Assembly: GCA_013112555.1 (NCBI GenBank)
Contig: JABFGK010000002.1
Location: 496,001 to 560,000, forward strand
Direction of reading: 5' to 3'
DNA: 64,000 nucleotides
From: Planctomycetota bacterium
GTDB lineage: Bacteria; Planctomycetota; Phycisphaerae; Phycisphaerales; UBA5793
Both the position numbers and the translations under genes were made by a program. This document shows positions 9,286-17,344 of this stretch, piece by piece. The notes under the pieces were generated by a model, which did no database searches, was not told the origin of the DNA, and was given only the letters and a program-made list of their open reading frames with translations. Position 1 is the stretch's first letter, and the number at the start of each line of letters is the position of its first letter.

Positions 9286-11952
9286 TTACCTTCCGTCTGG
9301 CTTGACCTTCCACAGCGAGGTCCCTTGGAACTCGAAGCAGCCCATGTCAACGATCGGCGACGATCCGGAACCGGTATCGCGCAATCCGCGGTCATTCTTG
9401 AATCGCGGATTGCCATCCAGATCGAACGTGATTTCCGGCGGGACGGCTTTGTTGTTCGCAGCATCAATGCACGGTGTACCCATCAGGAATCGATAGTTGC
9501 CGTTGACCGGATCCACGAACAAGGGATCGGCATCGATGTTGCCTTCACCCATGTAGCCGCGCTCAATGTCGCTCCAGGTTACGATCGGCGTGCTGCTTCT
9601 GTTGACAATCTCGTCCGGAGCATCCGCCCAGAAAATACAATTCGTGATGGTCGGATTACTTCCGTCGAAGTTGTAGATACCGCCGCCCATCTCCACGGCG
9701 GTATTGGCGCTGAAGGTGCAGTTCGTCAGCGTGGGACTGCTGCCGAAACAGTTATCGATCGCGCCGCCTCCGAACGTGGCGGAGTTGCCCTCGAACAGGC
9801 AGTTGGTGATGAAAGGTGCACTTGCTGCATTGTTGAGCATACCTCCACCGTACTCGGCCGCGTTGTCAGCGAATCTGCAGTCCAAGATTGTGGGATGGCT
9901 GTGGTCGAGATTCTCCATCCCTCCACCGTGGATCGCCGCCGAGTTGTCATCGAAGACGCAGTTGGTGATGGAGGGCGAGCTCTCTGCGCCATTGAGCATG
10001 CCTCCGCCGTACTGGGCAGTATTCCCGGTGAAAGAGCAGTCGCGTACGGTGGGACTGGCCGAGATATTGAGCATGCCTCCGCCCATGCCGTCGTTGTTTA
10101 TTCCAGTGGCGTTGCCCCCCGTGATCGTAAATCCCTCCAAAATCGCACTCGGCCCTTCATTGTTGATGCACTGCACCACATGATACGCGCCCACGCCGTC
10201 AATCGTTGTGACCGCCGCGCCATCACTACTGTGCAGCCAGACCTCACGGCCGGCAAAGTCGATCGCCTCTTGGTATGTGCCCGGTGCCACGATGATCTCG
10301 TCGCCGTGCGAACAATAAAGAATCGCTTCCTGAATCGTCGCAAAGTCACCGGGAACGGTGAAGGTAAAACCACTCATCGAGTTTTCCTGCCGCTCATATG
10401 CTCCTATGTCCACGATCGGTGAGGTACCGTAGCCTGTGTCCGGAACACCTGCATCATCAACGAAGCGAGGATGGCCGTCCAGGTCGATCGTGACATAGTA
10501 CGGTACGGCGTCATTGCACCCTGCATCAGCGCAGGGAGACAGGCGATGCAGGCGAAAATCGCCGGCCAAGGGATTGACAAAGACAGGACATGCATCGATG
10601 TTCCCAATTCCGTCATAGCCGCCCATGACATCACACCAGGTGACGACGGGATCACAGAAATCGACATTGACGATCTCGTCCGGTGTATCACCCCAGAAAA
10701 TGCAGTTCGTCACGCTGGGATTACTGTCGTAATAGTTGTAGATCGCGCCACCGTACTCGTTCGCCGTGTTGCCCGTAAATGTGCAGTTCACGAGCGTGGG
10801 ATTACAGTATTCGTAGTTGTCAATGGCTCCGCCTCTGAAGTAGGCCATGTTGTTCACGAACATGCAATTCGTGATCAACGGCGAGCATTTCGTGTTGTTG
10901 AGCAGAGCACCGCCGTATTCGGCGACATTGCCGGTGAATATACAACTGGTCAGGGTCGGGTGGCAGTTGCTCAAATTCTCCATGGCGCCGCCGTATTCCG
11001 TGGCGATATTGCGGTCGAATGAGCAGTTGAGCACCGAAGGCGAACTCCCCGCGAGATTCATCATGCCTCCGCCATCGTGTGCGGAATTGGATGTGAATGT
11101 GCACTCCGACAGCGCCGGATCGCTGGAATCGGAATTGTAGATTCCTCCGCCGAATTCGACGGCCGTGTTGCCCTTGAAGACGCACTTATTCAATGTCGGA
11201 TGGGAGGAAGTGTAATTCTCCATCCCGCCTCCGCGGAGATTGGCACGATTGCTTTCAAACAGGCAACTCATGATCGTGGGTGAACTCTCCGTGCTGTTGA
11301 GCATGCCGCCGCCATAGTCGGCTTGGTTGTTGCCGAATGTGCAATCCGTAATCGTGGGACTTGCGCCGTCGTAGTTCTCCATTCCGCCGCCGAACTGATT
11401 GGCGATGTTCTGACGAAATGTGCAGTTGGTGATTTCCGGCGCGCTTCCGGCGCGGTTGAGCATCCCGCCGCCGTAGAAGGCCCAGTTCCCTTCGAAAATG
11501 CAGTCGCGCACGGTCGGGCTCGAGGCGACATTGAGCATCCCGCCGCCGTGGCCGTTGTCGCCGGAACCGTCGGCCTCTCCGCCGGTGATCGTGAAGCCTT
11601 CGAGGATCGTGTCCGGCCCTTCGCCGCTGGTGCATCGCACGACATGAAGCCTGCGGGAGGCGTCGATCGTCGTCACGGCCGGCCCGTCATTACTATGCAG
11701 CCAGATCGCCTTGCCGAGAAAATCGATTGATTCCTGGTAGACTCCGGGGTGGACGATGATCTCATCGCCGTCCTGGCAGTCGATGACCATCTCCTGGATC
11801 GACTCGCCGTCGTAGACGTGGAATGTCCCGGCCTGAACTGTCGATACGGTAAACGCTATGACAATCAGCGCAACGACCATCGAAAGCAGTGGATTGGTGC
11901 CGAGGCTGTGCAGATCGTCCAATCGCCCTCGCGGATTACGAACGCGTCGCAT
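9286..11952 (-). CDS. Secreted two-module right-handed beta-helix protein
   Basis: 888 residues with a signal peptide or anchor (LLSMVVALIVIAFTVSTVQAG). Two homologous halves follow. Module 1 (~44-525) starts FHVYDGESIQE and module 2 (~527-888) starts FTVPGDFATIQE. Each has the opening 'DGDEIIV.PG.YQE.IDF.G...WLHS.DG..VTTID', then repeated turns 'P.ITNC.F..N.A..GGGM.N', and a close 'C.DA..N.AVP...I.DLDG.PRF.DD...DTG.G.SPIVDMG..E'. That closing matches the choice-of-anchor-Q type. It does not carry the CPG tail. Likely a surface beta-solenoid that arose by internal duplication; no enzymatic site recognised. Confidence 0.87.
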   Translation of the reverse strand: MRRVRNPRGRLDDLHSLGTNPLLSMVVALIVIAFTVSTVQAGTFHVYDGESIQEMVIDCQDGDEIIVHPGVYQESIDFLGKAIWLHSNDGPAVTTIDASRRLHVVRCTSGEGPDTILEGFTITGGEADGSGDNGHGGGMLNVASSPTVRDCIFEGNWAFYGGGMLNRAGSAPEITNCTFRQNIANQFGGGMENYDGASPTITDCTFGNNQADYGGGMLNSTESSPTIMSCLFESNRANLRGGGMENYTSSHPTLNKCVFKGNTAVEFGGGIYNSDSSDPALSECTFTSNSAHDGGGMMNLAGSSPSVLNCSFDRNIATEYGGAMENLSNCHPTLTSCIFTGNVAEYGGALLNNTKCSPLITNCMFVNNMAYFRGGAIDNYEYCNPTLVNCTFTGNTANEYGGAIYNYYDSNPSVTNCIFWGDTPDEIVNVDFCDPVVTWCDVMGGYDGIGNIDACPVFVNPLAGDFRLHRLSPCADAGCNDAVPYYVTIDLDGHPRFVDDAGVPDTGYGTSPIVDIGAYERQENSMSGFTFTVPGDFATIQEAILYCSHGDEIIVAPGTYQEAIDFAGREVWLHSSDGAAVTTIDGVGAYHVVQCINNEGPSAILEGFTITGGNATGINNDGMGGGMLNISASPTVRDCSFTGNTAQYGGGMLNGAESSPSITNCVFDDNSAAIHGGGMENLDHSHPTILDCRFADNAAEYGGGMLNNAASAPFITNCLFEGNSATFGGGAIDNCFGSSPTLTNCTFSANTAVEMGGGIYNFDGSNPTITNCIFWADAPDEIVNRSSTPIVTWSDIERGYMGEGNIDADPLFVDPVNGNYRFLMGTPCIDAANNKAVPPEITFDLDGNPRFKNDRGLRDTGSGSSPIVDMGCFEFQGTSLWKVKPDGR

Positions 11953-12340
11953 GAGGTGTCTCCTACAGATGTGGTACTGACCTGAACGTCGTGACAGCAG
12001 CCGGCACCGCGGACTGCCCGAAAGCAGAAGACTAGGGGAGCCGGCCGCCCGGTGGTTTCAATATCAGCGCATACCGGCTAGACGATTATGGTTTCAGAAG
12101 AATAGGCCTTGCCGCGGCACTTCATCTTAAATCAGTGGCGCTTGTACGCCGACACGGTTCAGCGGCAATGGGTAATATTATTTACAAGGTCGTACACTTG
12201 ATGACTCAGACGAGGGTGCGCAGGGTGGTCGTTGCTCGGAGCTCAATGCTGTCATGATCAAGCACTGATGACTCCCGCGCATCCCTGTCAGGGCATAGAG
12301 TGCCGAAGGCAGAGTCTCTGATCCTGAATCGCAATTGCAC
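11953..12340. other. Intergenic stretch without recognised features
   Basis: Between the two-module beta-helix gene and the FG-GAP gene at 12341-13876. I see no credible open frame, tail-module remnant or strong hairpin. It should hold the promoter or leader of the 888-residue gene, but I cannot point to convincing boxes. Confidence 0.4.
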
Positions 12341-13876
12341 TTATTCCACCGGCACCACATTGGTCGTGGCGCAGGTTTCGAGATCGATCGCCTGCATGTA
12401 GACCTGACCGCAGGCTCTGCCCGGTACGCGCACATCGAATTTCGCCATGCCATCACCATCGGCCGTCACGACGTCTGCGAGCATTGCCGTCATATTCAGA
12501 CCGAGTACTGTGCCTGCACAGGGGTTGCCCGGCGGGATCTCGACGGAGCCGGTCCCCTCGGCGTAGATGTAGGCGACCTGTTCATTAGAAGTCGCGCCTT
12601 CAACTTTGAAACGCATATCACCCGGGCAGGAGCCGAGGATGGAAAGCGCGGGTCCGCAGTTAAGGTCGAAGATGTAGGCTGAGCCTGAGAAATCCTGGTG
12701 ATCCAGGAACGCCCCGACGATCATCATGTTTTCTTCGAGCGCAACGGATTGTCCGAAACGCTCCTCGCCCTGCCCGTCCGAGGCCTGGACTTTGGCCTCC
12801 TCGACCCATTGGCCGTTTCTCCGATGATATACATAGACAGCGCCAGGCTCTCCTGAGAACTCTTTCCTCACGCCGGCTGCGATCACGTCTCCACGTATCG
12901 CCAGTGAATTGCCGAACGCATCGGCCGCGACACCATCCCAGGCTGTTAGTTTGGCTTCTTCGACCCACTGACCACCCATTCGACGAAAGACATAAGCCGA
13001 ACCTACCAGGTCCTGATTCCCATTCCCGTCATCGCCCTCCGCGCCCACGACCAGCACATCGCCTGAAGCGGCCACCATGTTGCCAAAGAAGTCACGGGCA
13101 GCGCCGTCCGAGGCCGTCAGTTTCGCCTCCTCGACCCACTCGGCCCCGTTTCGGCGAAAGACATATGCAGCCCCGGCATCGCCATGCCCACTGGCCCCGA
13201 TCAACGCGACATTGCCCGAGAGCGCTATCGAGATGCCCAGAAAATCGAAGGCCGCACCGTCCGAGGCCGTGAGTTTCGCTTCCATCTGCCATCCATCAGC
13301 ACCAAACCGATAGACATACGCGGCCCCGGCACTATCTCCGTTGGCATCATCGCGCATCTCCCCGATCAGCACGGTGTCGCCGGAAATCGCCACCGAGGTG
13401 CCGAATGAACCGAAGGGATGGCCTTCCGGCGGGAGTAGTTTGGCTTCTTCAACCCACTCACGACCGTCACGCCGAAAGATGTACGCCGAGCCCGCGAAGA
13501 ATCCCATGTCATCATCACCTGGCGCACCGATGACGGCCACTTCGCCCCACAGCGCGACCGATCGGCCAAAGAGGTCAAAATCGAAGCCGTCCGAGGCGAC
13601 GAGTTTAGTCTCTTCCACCCACTGGTCCCCGTCTCGAACAAAGTAGTACGCAGCCCCGGCGTCGTTGCCGTTGTCATTGTCTCCCTCTGCACCGATCAGG
13701 ACATCGTCTCCGAATACTGCCACGGATACGCCGAAGAAGGTGGCGTGCATCGCCTCTGAACCGGTCAACTGCTGCCTCTCGATCGGGTCGCACTCCTGGG
13801 CCTGAATCCCTTCGTTGATCTGACTCATGCCGAGTAATGTGAGGAGCAGGACGGCAACTGCACGTTGATTCCGCAT
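12341..13876 (-). CDS. Secreted seven-blade FG-GAP-like repeat protein with CPG tail module
   Basis: I choose the ATG at 13876 (511 residues) over that at 13885 because GAAGGA lies eight bases before it. The signal peptide (RAVAVLLLTLLGMSQ) is followed by ECDPIERQQLTG and seven repeats of the type 'FFG.SVA..GD.VLIGA.GDD..G...GAAYVF.R.G..WVEEAKL.ASDG'. The last ~104 residues are the tail module: SCPGDMRFKV, AYIYAEGTGS, IPPGNPCAG, VRVPGRACGQVYMQAIDLETC, NVVPVE. An orphan tail fragment ends only 14 bases upstream of the start, the spacing expected if a tandem neighbour had been deleted. Confidence 0.88.
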   Translation of the reverse strand: MRNQRAVAVLLLTLLGMSQINEGIQAQECDPIERQQLTGSEAMHATFFGVSVAVFGDDVLIGAEGDNDNGNDAGAAYYFVRDGDQWVEETKLVASDGFDFDLFGRSVALWGEVAVIGAPGDDDMGFFAGSAYIFRRDGREWVEEAKLLPPEGHPFGSFGTSVAISGDTVLIGEMRDDANGDSAGAAYVYRFGADGWQMEAKLTASDGAAFDFLGISIALSGNVALIGASGHGDAGAAYVFRRNGAEWVEEAKLTASDGAARDFFGNMVAASGDVLVVGAEGDDGNGNQDLVGSAYVFRRMGGQWVEEAKLTAWDGVAADAFGNSLAIRGDVIAAGVRKEFSGEPGAVYVYHRRNGQWVEEAKVQASDGQGEERFGQSVALEENMMIVGAFLDHQDFSGSAYIFDLNCGPALSILGSCPGDMRFKVEGATSNEQVAYIYAEGTGSVEIPPGNPCAGTVLGLNMTAMLADVVTADGDGMAKFDVRVPGRACGQVYMQAIDLETCATTNVVPVE

Positions 13877-13890
13877 CGTGATCATCCTTC

Positions 13891-14060
13891 TTAATCCACC
13901 AGCAACACATTCGAAGTGGCACAGGTTTCAAGATCGATCGCATGTAGGTCCACCCACCGGCCTGCCTGCTTGGCTGGGCCATGCCGCCTGCCCAACGCGC
14001 ACAGTCGCTACCATCAGATGCAACGCGTCTCACGCCACAGGTGTCTCAGAGACGAGAACC
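13891..14060 (-). pseudogene. Orphan 3' end of a CPG tail module (copy B)
   Basis: The minus strand reads DLETCATSNVLLVD then TAA at 13891-13893. Upstream the frame is broken by the same four-base deletion seen in copy A at 7674-7830, and both share the out-of-frame continuation GGMAQPSRQAGGWTYMRS. The shared lesion means the fragment was already dead when the segment was duplicated. It lies 14 bases upstream of the FG-GAP gene start at 13876. Confidence 0.75.
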
Positions 14061-14280
14061 CCGATGATACTGAATCTGGCTCCGGCTGATAGCGTCTTTT
14101 TGAGTGGGAGTCTGGTTTTTTTCTGCAAGTGACAAGTTGTCTCGTCAATCTGCCACTCGGAGGCACCTGCCAATGTGCCGAGGCTGACACACGAGTCTTT
14201 ATGCGGATATGTGCATCGTCATGGCGGCGATGTTGCAGAGCCCCGCTCGAGACCGGATGGCAAGATCCCTGATGCCAGCA

Positions 14281-14309
14281 AGGGCGGACCCGGTGAACTG
14301 AGCCCGCCC
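14281..14309. terminator. Hairpin downstream of LamG-like gene
   Basis: Arms AGGGCGGAC and GCCCGCCCT (one mismatch) with an 11-base loop, followed on the plus strand by TTTCTG. It lies about 40 bases past the stop of the minus-strand gene at 14348 and corresponds to the hairpin at 7964-7993 in the duplicated copy. The minus-strand side has no clear U-run, so terminator function is tentative. Confidence 0.35.
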
Positions 14310-14347
14310 TTTTCTGAAACTTCTGAGCGACCGAACCAGTCCCATCA

Positions 14348-15403
14348 TCAACACGGATTGAATGTCACTTCCACGACCTCGGAACCACAGATCGTTCCGT
14401 CTGCGTTGAACGTTGCGACCATGAAGTAGATCGTTTTGCCGCCGACTGAGCACGGCACCTTGGTCGAGTATGAGGCCTCGCCGTTGCCGTCCAGTTTGCC
14501 GACCGAGACCTGGTTGGCAAAGTCTTTCCCAAGGCATGACCTGGCACAGCCCAATGAGTTGCCGCAACTCGCCATGCAATCGTTGAACCCGGCGAGGTTG
14601 TCGGGGTTCGGCGAATAGAAAATGCCGTACCGTTGCCCGGCCTCGCCACCGGTGACGTCAAACCGAACGTTCGATCCCGCGTTGTTGCCGACGACGTCCA
14701 GCGTGGCACATTCGGGTGGGCAACTGCCAATCTGCTCGAGCGTGATGTCGTCGAAGTAGTTGCTGGTCGCGCCGTAGGCAAACAGGTCCATGCACTGCAA
14801 CTGGAGCAAGCCGCCTTCGGCAATGCGATTCGTCCATGCATCGGTGTACAGCAGGGCGCCGCCGTAGTACACGTCCTGTGTGTCGTTTTCCAGATCGATG
14901 TCAACACGCATCTCGACCCATTCATCGGTGATCAGCGGGAGCGACTCGTTATCCCAGTCACCGTACACCGTGCCGGTGCCGGTACTGAAGTGGATCGATG
15001 TGGACCATTGCTGCGGCCCGCCGTGCTCATATTCATTGAGCAGGAGAAAGAACGTGTCGTTCGGAGCATTCATGTCCGACGGGGTATAGACCCAGGCGGT
15101 CACGCGCCACTGCCCGCAGTCGATCACCAGACCGTTGTGATGGAAGACATAGATGGTATCGGAGTCTGTCTTGATATCGATGGCATTGGAGCCGGTTCGG
15201 GCGATGGCATTGGTGACCACGCTGTCGAACGTCGGATCATCGTCCCAAGTGCTCCAGCCGCCCTGCCCGCTGAGCCCGCTGCCGGAGGCGTAGTCCTCGA
15301 ACCCATCGGACCACACGACCTGCCCCTGGCAGATGCTTCCCACGGCCAGACCGGCCATAGTGGCCGCTACACACGAAAGTTTCGTTGCGCACTGCATCAT
15401 CAT
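14348..15403 (-). CDS. Secreted LamG/jelly-roll-like protein with Cys-rich tail
   Basis: About 351 residues. Several start codons follow AAGGAG in a row (GTG 15406, ATG 15403, 15400, 15397); I take 15403. The signal peptide (KLSCVAATMAGLAVGSIC) precedes 'VVWSDGFEDYASGSGLSGQGGW', a common opening of secreted LamG-like or carbohydrate-binding jelly-rolls. The body has 'WRVTAWVYTPSDM' and 'NYFDDITLEQIGS'. From ~residue 235 is a Cys-rich C-terminal part: VRFDVTGGEAGQRY, CMASCGNSLGCARSC, GKLDGNGEAS, VPCSVGGKTIYFMVATF. That layout resembles a distant version of the CPG tail. A broken copy lies at 8033-9088. Confidence 0.8.
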   Translation of the reverse strand: MMMQCATKLSCVAATMAGLAVGSICQGQVVWSDGFEDYASGSGLSGQGGWSTWDDDPTFDSVVTNAIARTGSNAIDIKTDSDTIYVFHHNGLVIDCGQWRVTAWVYTPSDMNAPNDTFFLLLNEYEHGGPQQWSTSIHFSTGTGTVYGDWDNESLPLITDEWVEMRVDIDLENDTQDVYYGGALLYTDAWTNRIAEGGLLQLQCMDLFAYGATSNYFDDITLEQIGSCPPECATLDVVGNNAGSNVRFDVTGGEAGQRYGIFYSPNPDNLAGFNDCMASCGNSLGCARSCLGKDFANQVSVGKLDGNGEASYSTKVPCSVGGKTIYFMVATFNADGTICGSEVVEVTFNPC

Positions 15404-15605
15404 CACTCTCCTTGAGTTGTCGTACCCAAAAAAGGGCTGTTCGAACGAACTGCTTCACACACAGGACAGATCTGTCCGTAATGTGTCCCCACCCACCGGT
15501 CACTCACGTGATGAGATGGTAGCCTCTCTGAAGCCGCTGGGCCGGGCTGCTGACGCCACACCCTCTCCTCCCGATTAAGCCTGCCCTGCAGCGTATTTGT
15601 TAGAA

Positions 15606-15707
15606 TCATTCCACAAGCACGACATTCGACGTGGCACAGGTGTCCGGATCGATTGCCTGCATGTTGATCCGGCCGCAGGCCTGACCGGGTCGCGGCGTCT
15701 TGTATTC
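15606..15707 (-). pseudogene. Orphan 3' end of a CPG tail module (copy C)
   Basis: On the minus strand this reads KTPRPGQACGRINMQAIDPD, then TCATSNVVLVE, then TGA (15606-15608). It aligns with the last ~32 residues of intact tails. It lies just downstream of the FG-GAP gene stop at 15731, whose own tail is very divergent, and upstream of the LamG-like gene. There is no body or start. Confidence 0.7.
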
Positions 15708-15730
15708 TTGGGGGCTAGTGTCACCATGCG

Positions 15731-17293
15731 CTATTGCACCACGGCCTCCACCAGATTCGACATGCACTCATCTGGGCAGGTCCCGTGTTGGGCGCTCTGA
15801 AAGAACAGCCGCTGTCCTGATAGATTGCCGGGAATTTTCAGACCAAAAACAATCTCACCATCGGCATCAAAGGTGCGATTCAATCCGCCGATGACATTGT
15901 CTTGCTTCACGCCGGCAATACCAAACGTCGCGCAATACCCGGCGTAGTCATTCACCGATACATTACCTGGCTTGGTACCATACACGGTTGCCGCCCTTGC
16001 GCCGGGTGTCCCTTTAGAAATCGTAAATATCGCAATATCTCCCGCAATGAGATTCCTTACGGTGAGATCGAGGCAATCCACAATTGTGTTGACGCCAAAG
16101 AGATACGCCGAACCTGAGCGGGAGCCATTATCGTCGTCACCATACGCCCCTACGGCGACGATGCCGTTGTTCGCGGCGATGGAGGTGCCGAAATACCCAC
16201 GCGTCACCCCGTCACTCGGGAGGAGTTTGGCGAGCTGCGCACCGGTGGCGGCCTCAAAGAGATACGCCGAACCAGAGTCGTCGCCGTTGTCGTCGTCGTA
16301 TGCCGCCCCGACGGCGACGATGCCGTTGTCAATGGCGATGGACCAGCCGAAGAAGTCCACGGCAGCGCCGTCGTCCGGTGCGAGTTTGGCGAGCTGCGCA
16401 CCGGTGGAGGCATCGAAAAGATACGCCGCACCGGATTGGATGTTGTTGTCGCGATTACGATACGCTCCTACAGCGACGATGCCGTCGTCGATGGCGATGG
16501 AGTAGCCGAACGCGTCATCCTCCCAGCCGTTGCGTGGCAGAAGTTTGGCAATCTGCGCACCGGTGGAGGCATCGAAGAGATACGCCGAACCAGAGTAGGG
16601 ACCATTATCGTCGTCGCGCCGTGCCCCTACGGCGACGATGCCGTTGTCGATGGCGATGGACCAGCCGAAGTAGTCACCCGTCGCGCCGTCGCTTGGTAGG
16701 AGTTTGGCAATCTGCGCACCAGTGGATGCATCGAAAAGATACGCCGAACCTGAGTGGGAGCCATTATCGTCGTCACGATACGCCCCTACGGCGACGATGC
16801 CGTTGTCGATGGCGATGGAGTTGCCGAACGCGCTATCCTCCCAGCCGTTGCGTGGCAGGAGTTTGGCAATCTGCGCACCGGTGGAGGCATCGAAGAGATA
16901 CGCCGAACCAGAGTAGGAACCATTGTCGTCGTCGCCCTCTGCCCCTACGGCGACGATGCCGTTGTCGATGGCGATGGAGTGGCCGAATTTGTCACCCGTC
17001 GCGCCGTCGCTTGGTAGGAGTTTGGCAATCTGCGCACCAGTGGGTGCATCGAAAAGATACGCCGAACCAGACCAAGTGCCGTTGTCGTCGTCTTGATACG
17101 CCCCTACGGCGACGATGCCGTTGTCGATGGCGATGGTCCAGCCGAACGAGTTACCCGTCGCCCCGTCGCTTGGCAAGAGCTTGAGATCTTCATTGATCAC
17201 CTGCCCCCAGCATAACGGAGTAGTGGTTGCATTGAAGACTCCGATTGATATTGCGGCGAACATTGCTAATCGCATATGAGTATTTCGTTGCAT
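15731..17293 (-). CDS. Secreted FG-GAP-like protein with seven near-identical 53-residue repeats
   Basis: 520 residues; a second ATG (residue 7) would also give a signal peptide (MRLAMFAAISIGVFNA). From ~residue 39 to 410 there are seven 53-residue units: 'LLPSDGATGD.FG.SIAIDNG', then 'IVAVGA..DDDNG..SGSAY', then 'LFDASTGAQIAK'. Units alternate between DGATGD and NGWED openings. This is a seven-blade propeller whose blades are much more alike than in its neighbours. Residues ~411-520 are a strongly divergent tail (FTISKGTPGARAATVYG, IPGNLSGQRLFFQSAQ, LVEAVVQ). The D-x-D-x-D-N-G stretches could bind Ca2+, as in FG-GAP blades. Confidence 0.87.
   Translation of the reverse strand: MQRNTHMRLAMFAAISIGVFNATTTPLCWGQVINEDLKLLPSDGATGNSFGWTIAIDNGIVAVGAYQDDDNGTWSGSAYLFDAPTGAQIAKLLPSDGATGDKFGHSIAIDNGIVAVGAEGDDDNGSYSGSAYLFDASTGAQIAKLLPRNGWEDSAFGNSIAIDNGIVAVGAYRDDDNGSHSGSAYLFDASTGAQIAKLLPSDGATGDYFGWSIAIDNGIVAVGARRDDDNGPYSGSAYLFDASTGAQIAKLLPRNGWEDDAFGYSIAIDDGIVAVGAYRNRDNNIQSGAAYLFDASTGAQLAKLAPDDGAAVDFFGWSIAIDNGIVAVGAAYDDDNGDDSGSAYLFEAATGAQLAKLLPSDGVTRGYFGTSIAANNGIVAVGAYGDDDNGSRSGSAYLFGVNTIVDCLDLTVRNLIAGDIAIFTISKGTPGARAATVYGTKPGNVSVNDYAGYCATFGIAGVKQDNVIGGLNRTFDADGEIVFGLKIPGNLSGQRLFFQSAQHGTCPDECMSNLVEAVVQ
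16065..17179 (-). repeat. Seven tandem 159-bp repeats inside the FG-GAP gene
   Basis: Each unit encodes 53 residues. Central units are near-identical at DNA level (for example the recurring GCGACGATGCCGTTGTCGAT on the plus strand), while the first and last units are more divergent. An alternating pattern of two unit types suggests that a two-blade block was duplicated. Confidence 0.85.
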
Positions 17294-17344
17294 GGTATTC
17301 TTCTTTCTCTAACGGCATGAAAGTACTTCCGTTGTATAAGTTGT

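Noticed and set aside
9253..10422. 389-codon plus-strand open frame
   Set aside because: It is antisense to the two-module beta-helix gene; the repeats keep the opposite frame free of stops. No ribosome site, and the translated sequence resembles no protein family.
14633..15415. 260-codon plus-strand open frame
   Set aside because: Antisense to the LamG-like gene; the duplicated locus at 8033-9088 has only short matching frames on that strand.
16065..17179. CRISPR array
   Set aside because: Regularly spaced repeats, but they are 159 bp, contiguous and coding; no spacers and no cas genes.
16300..17184. 294-codon Arg/Trp/Cys-rich plus-strand open frame
   Set aside because: It is antisense to the seven 159-bp FG-GAP repeats and merely mirrors their periodicity (RRRCRCRWRW units).
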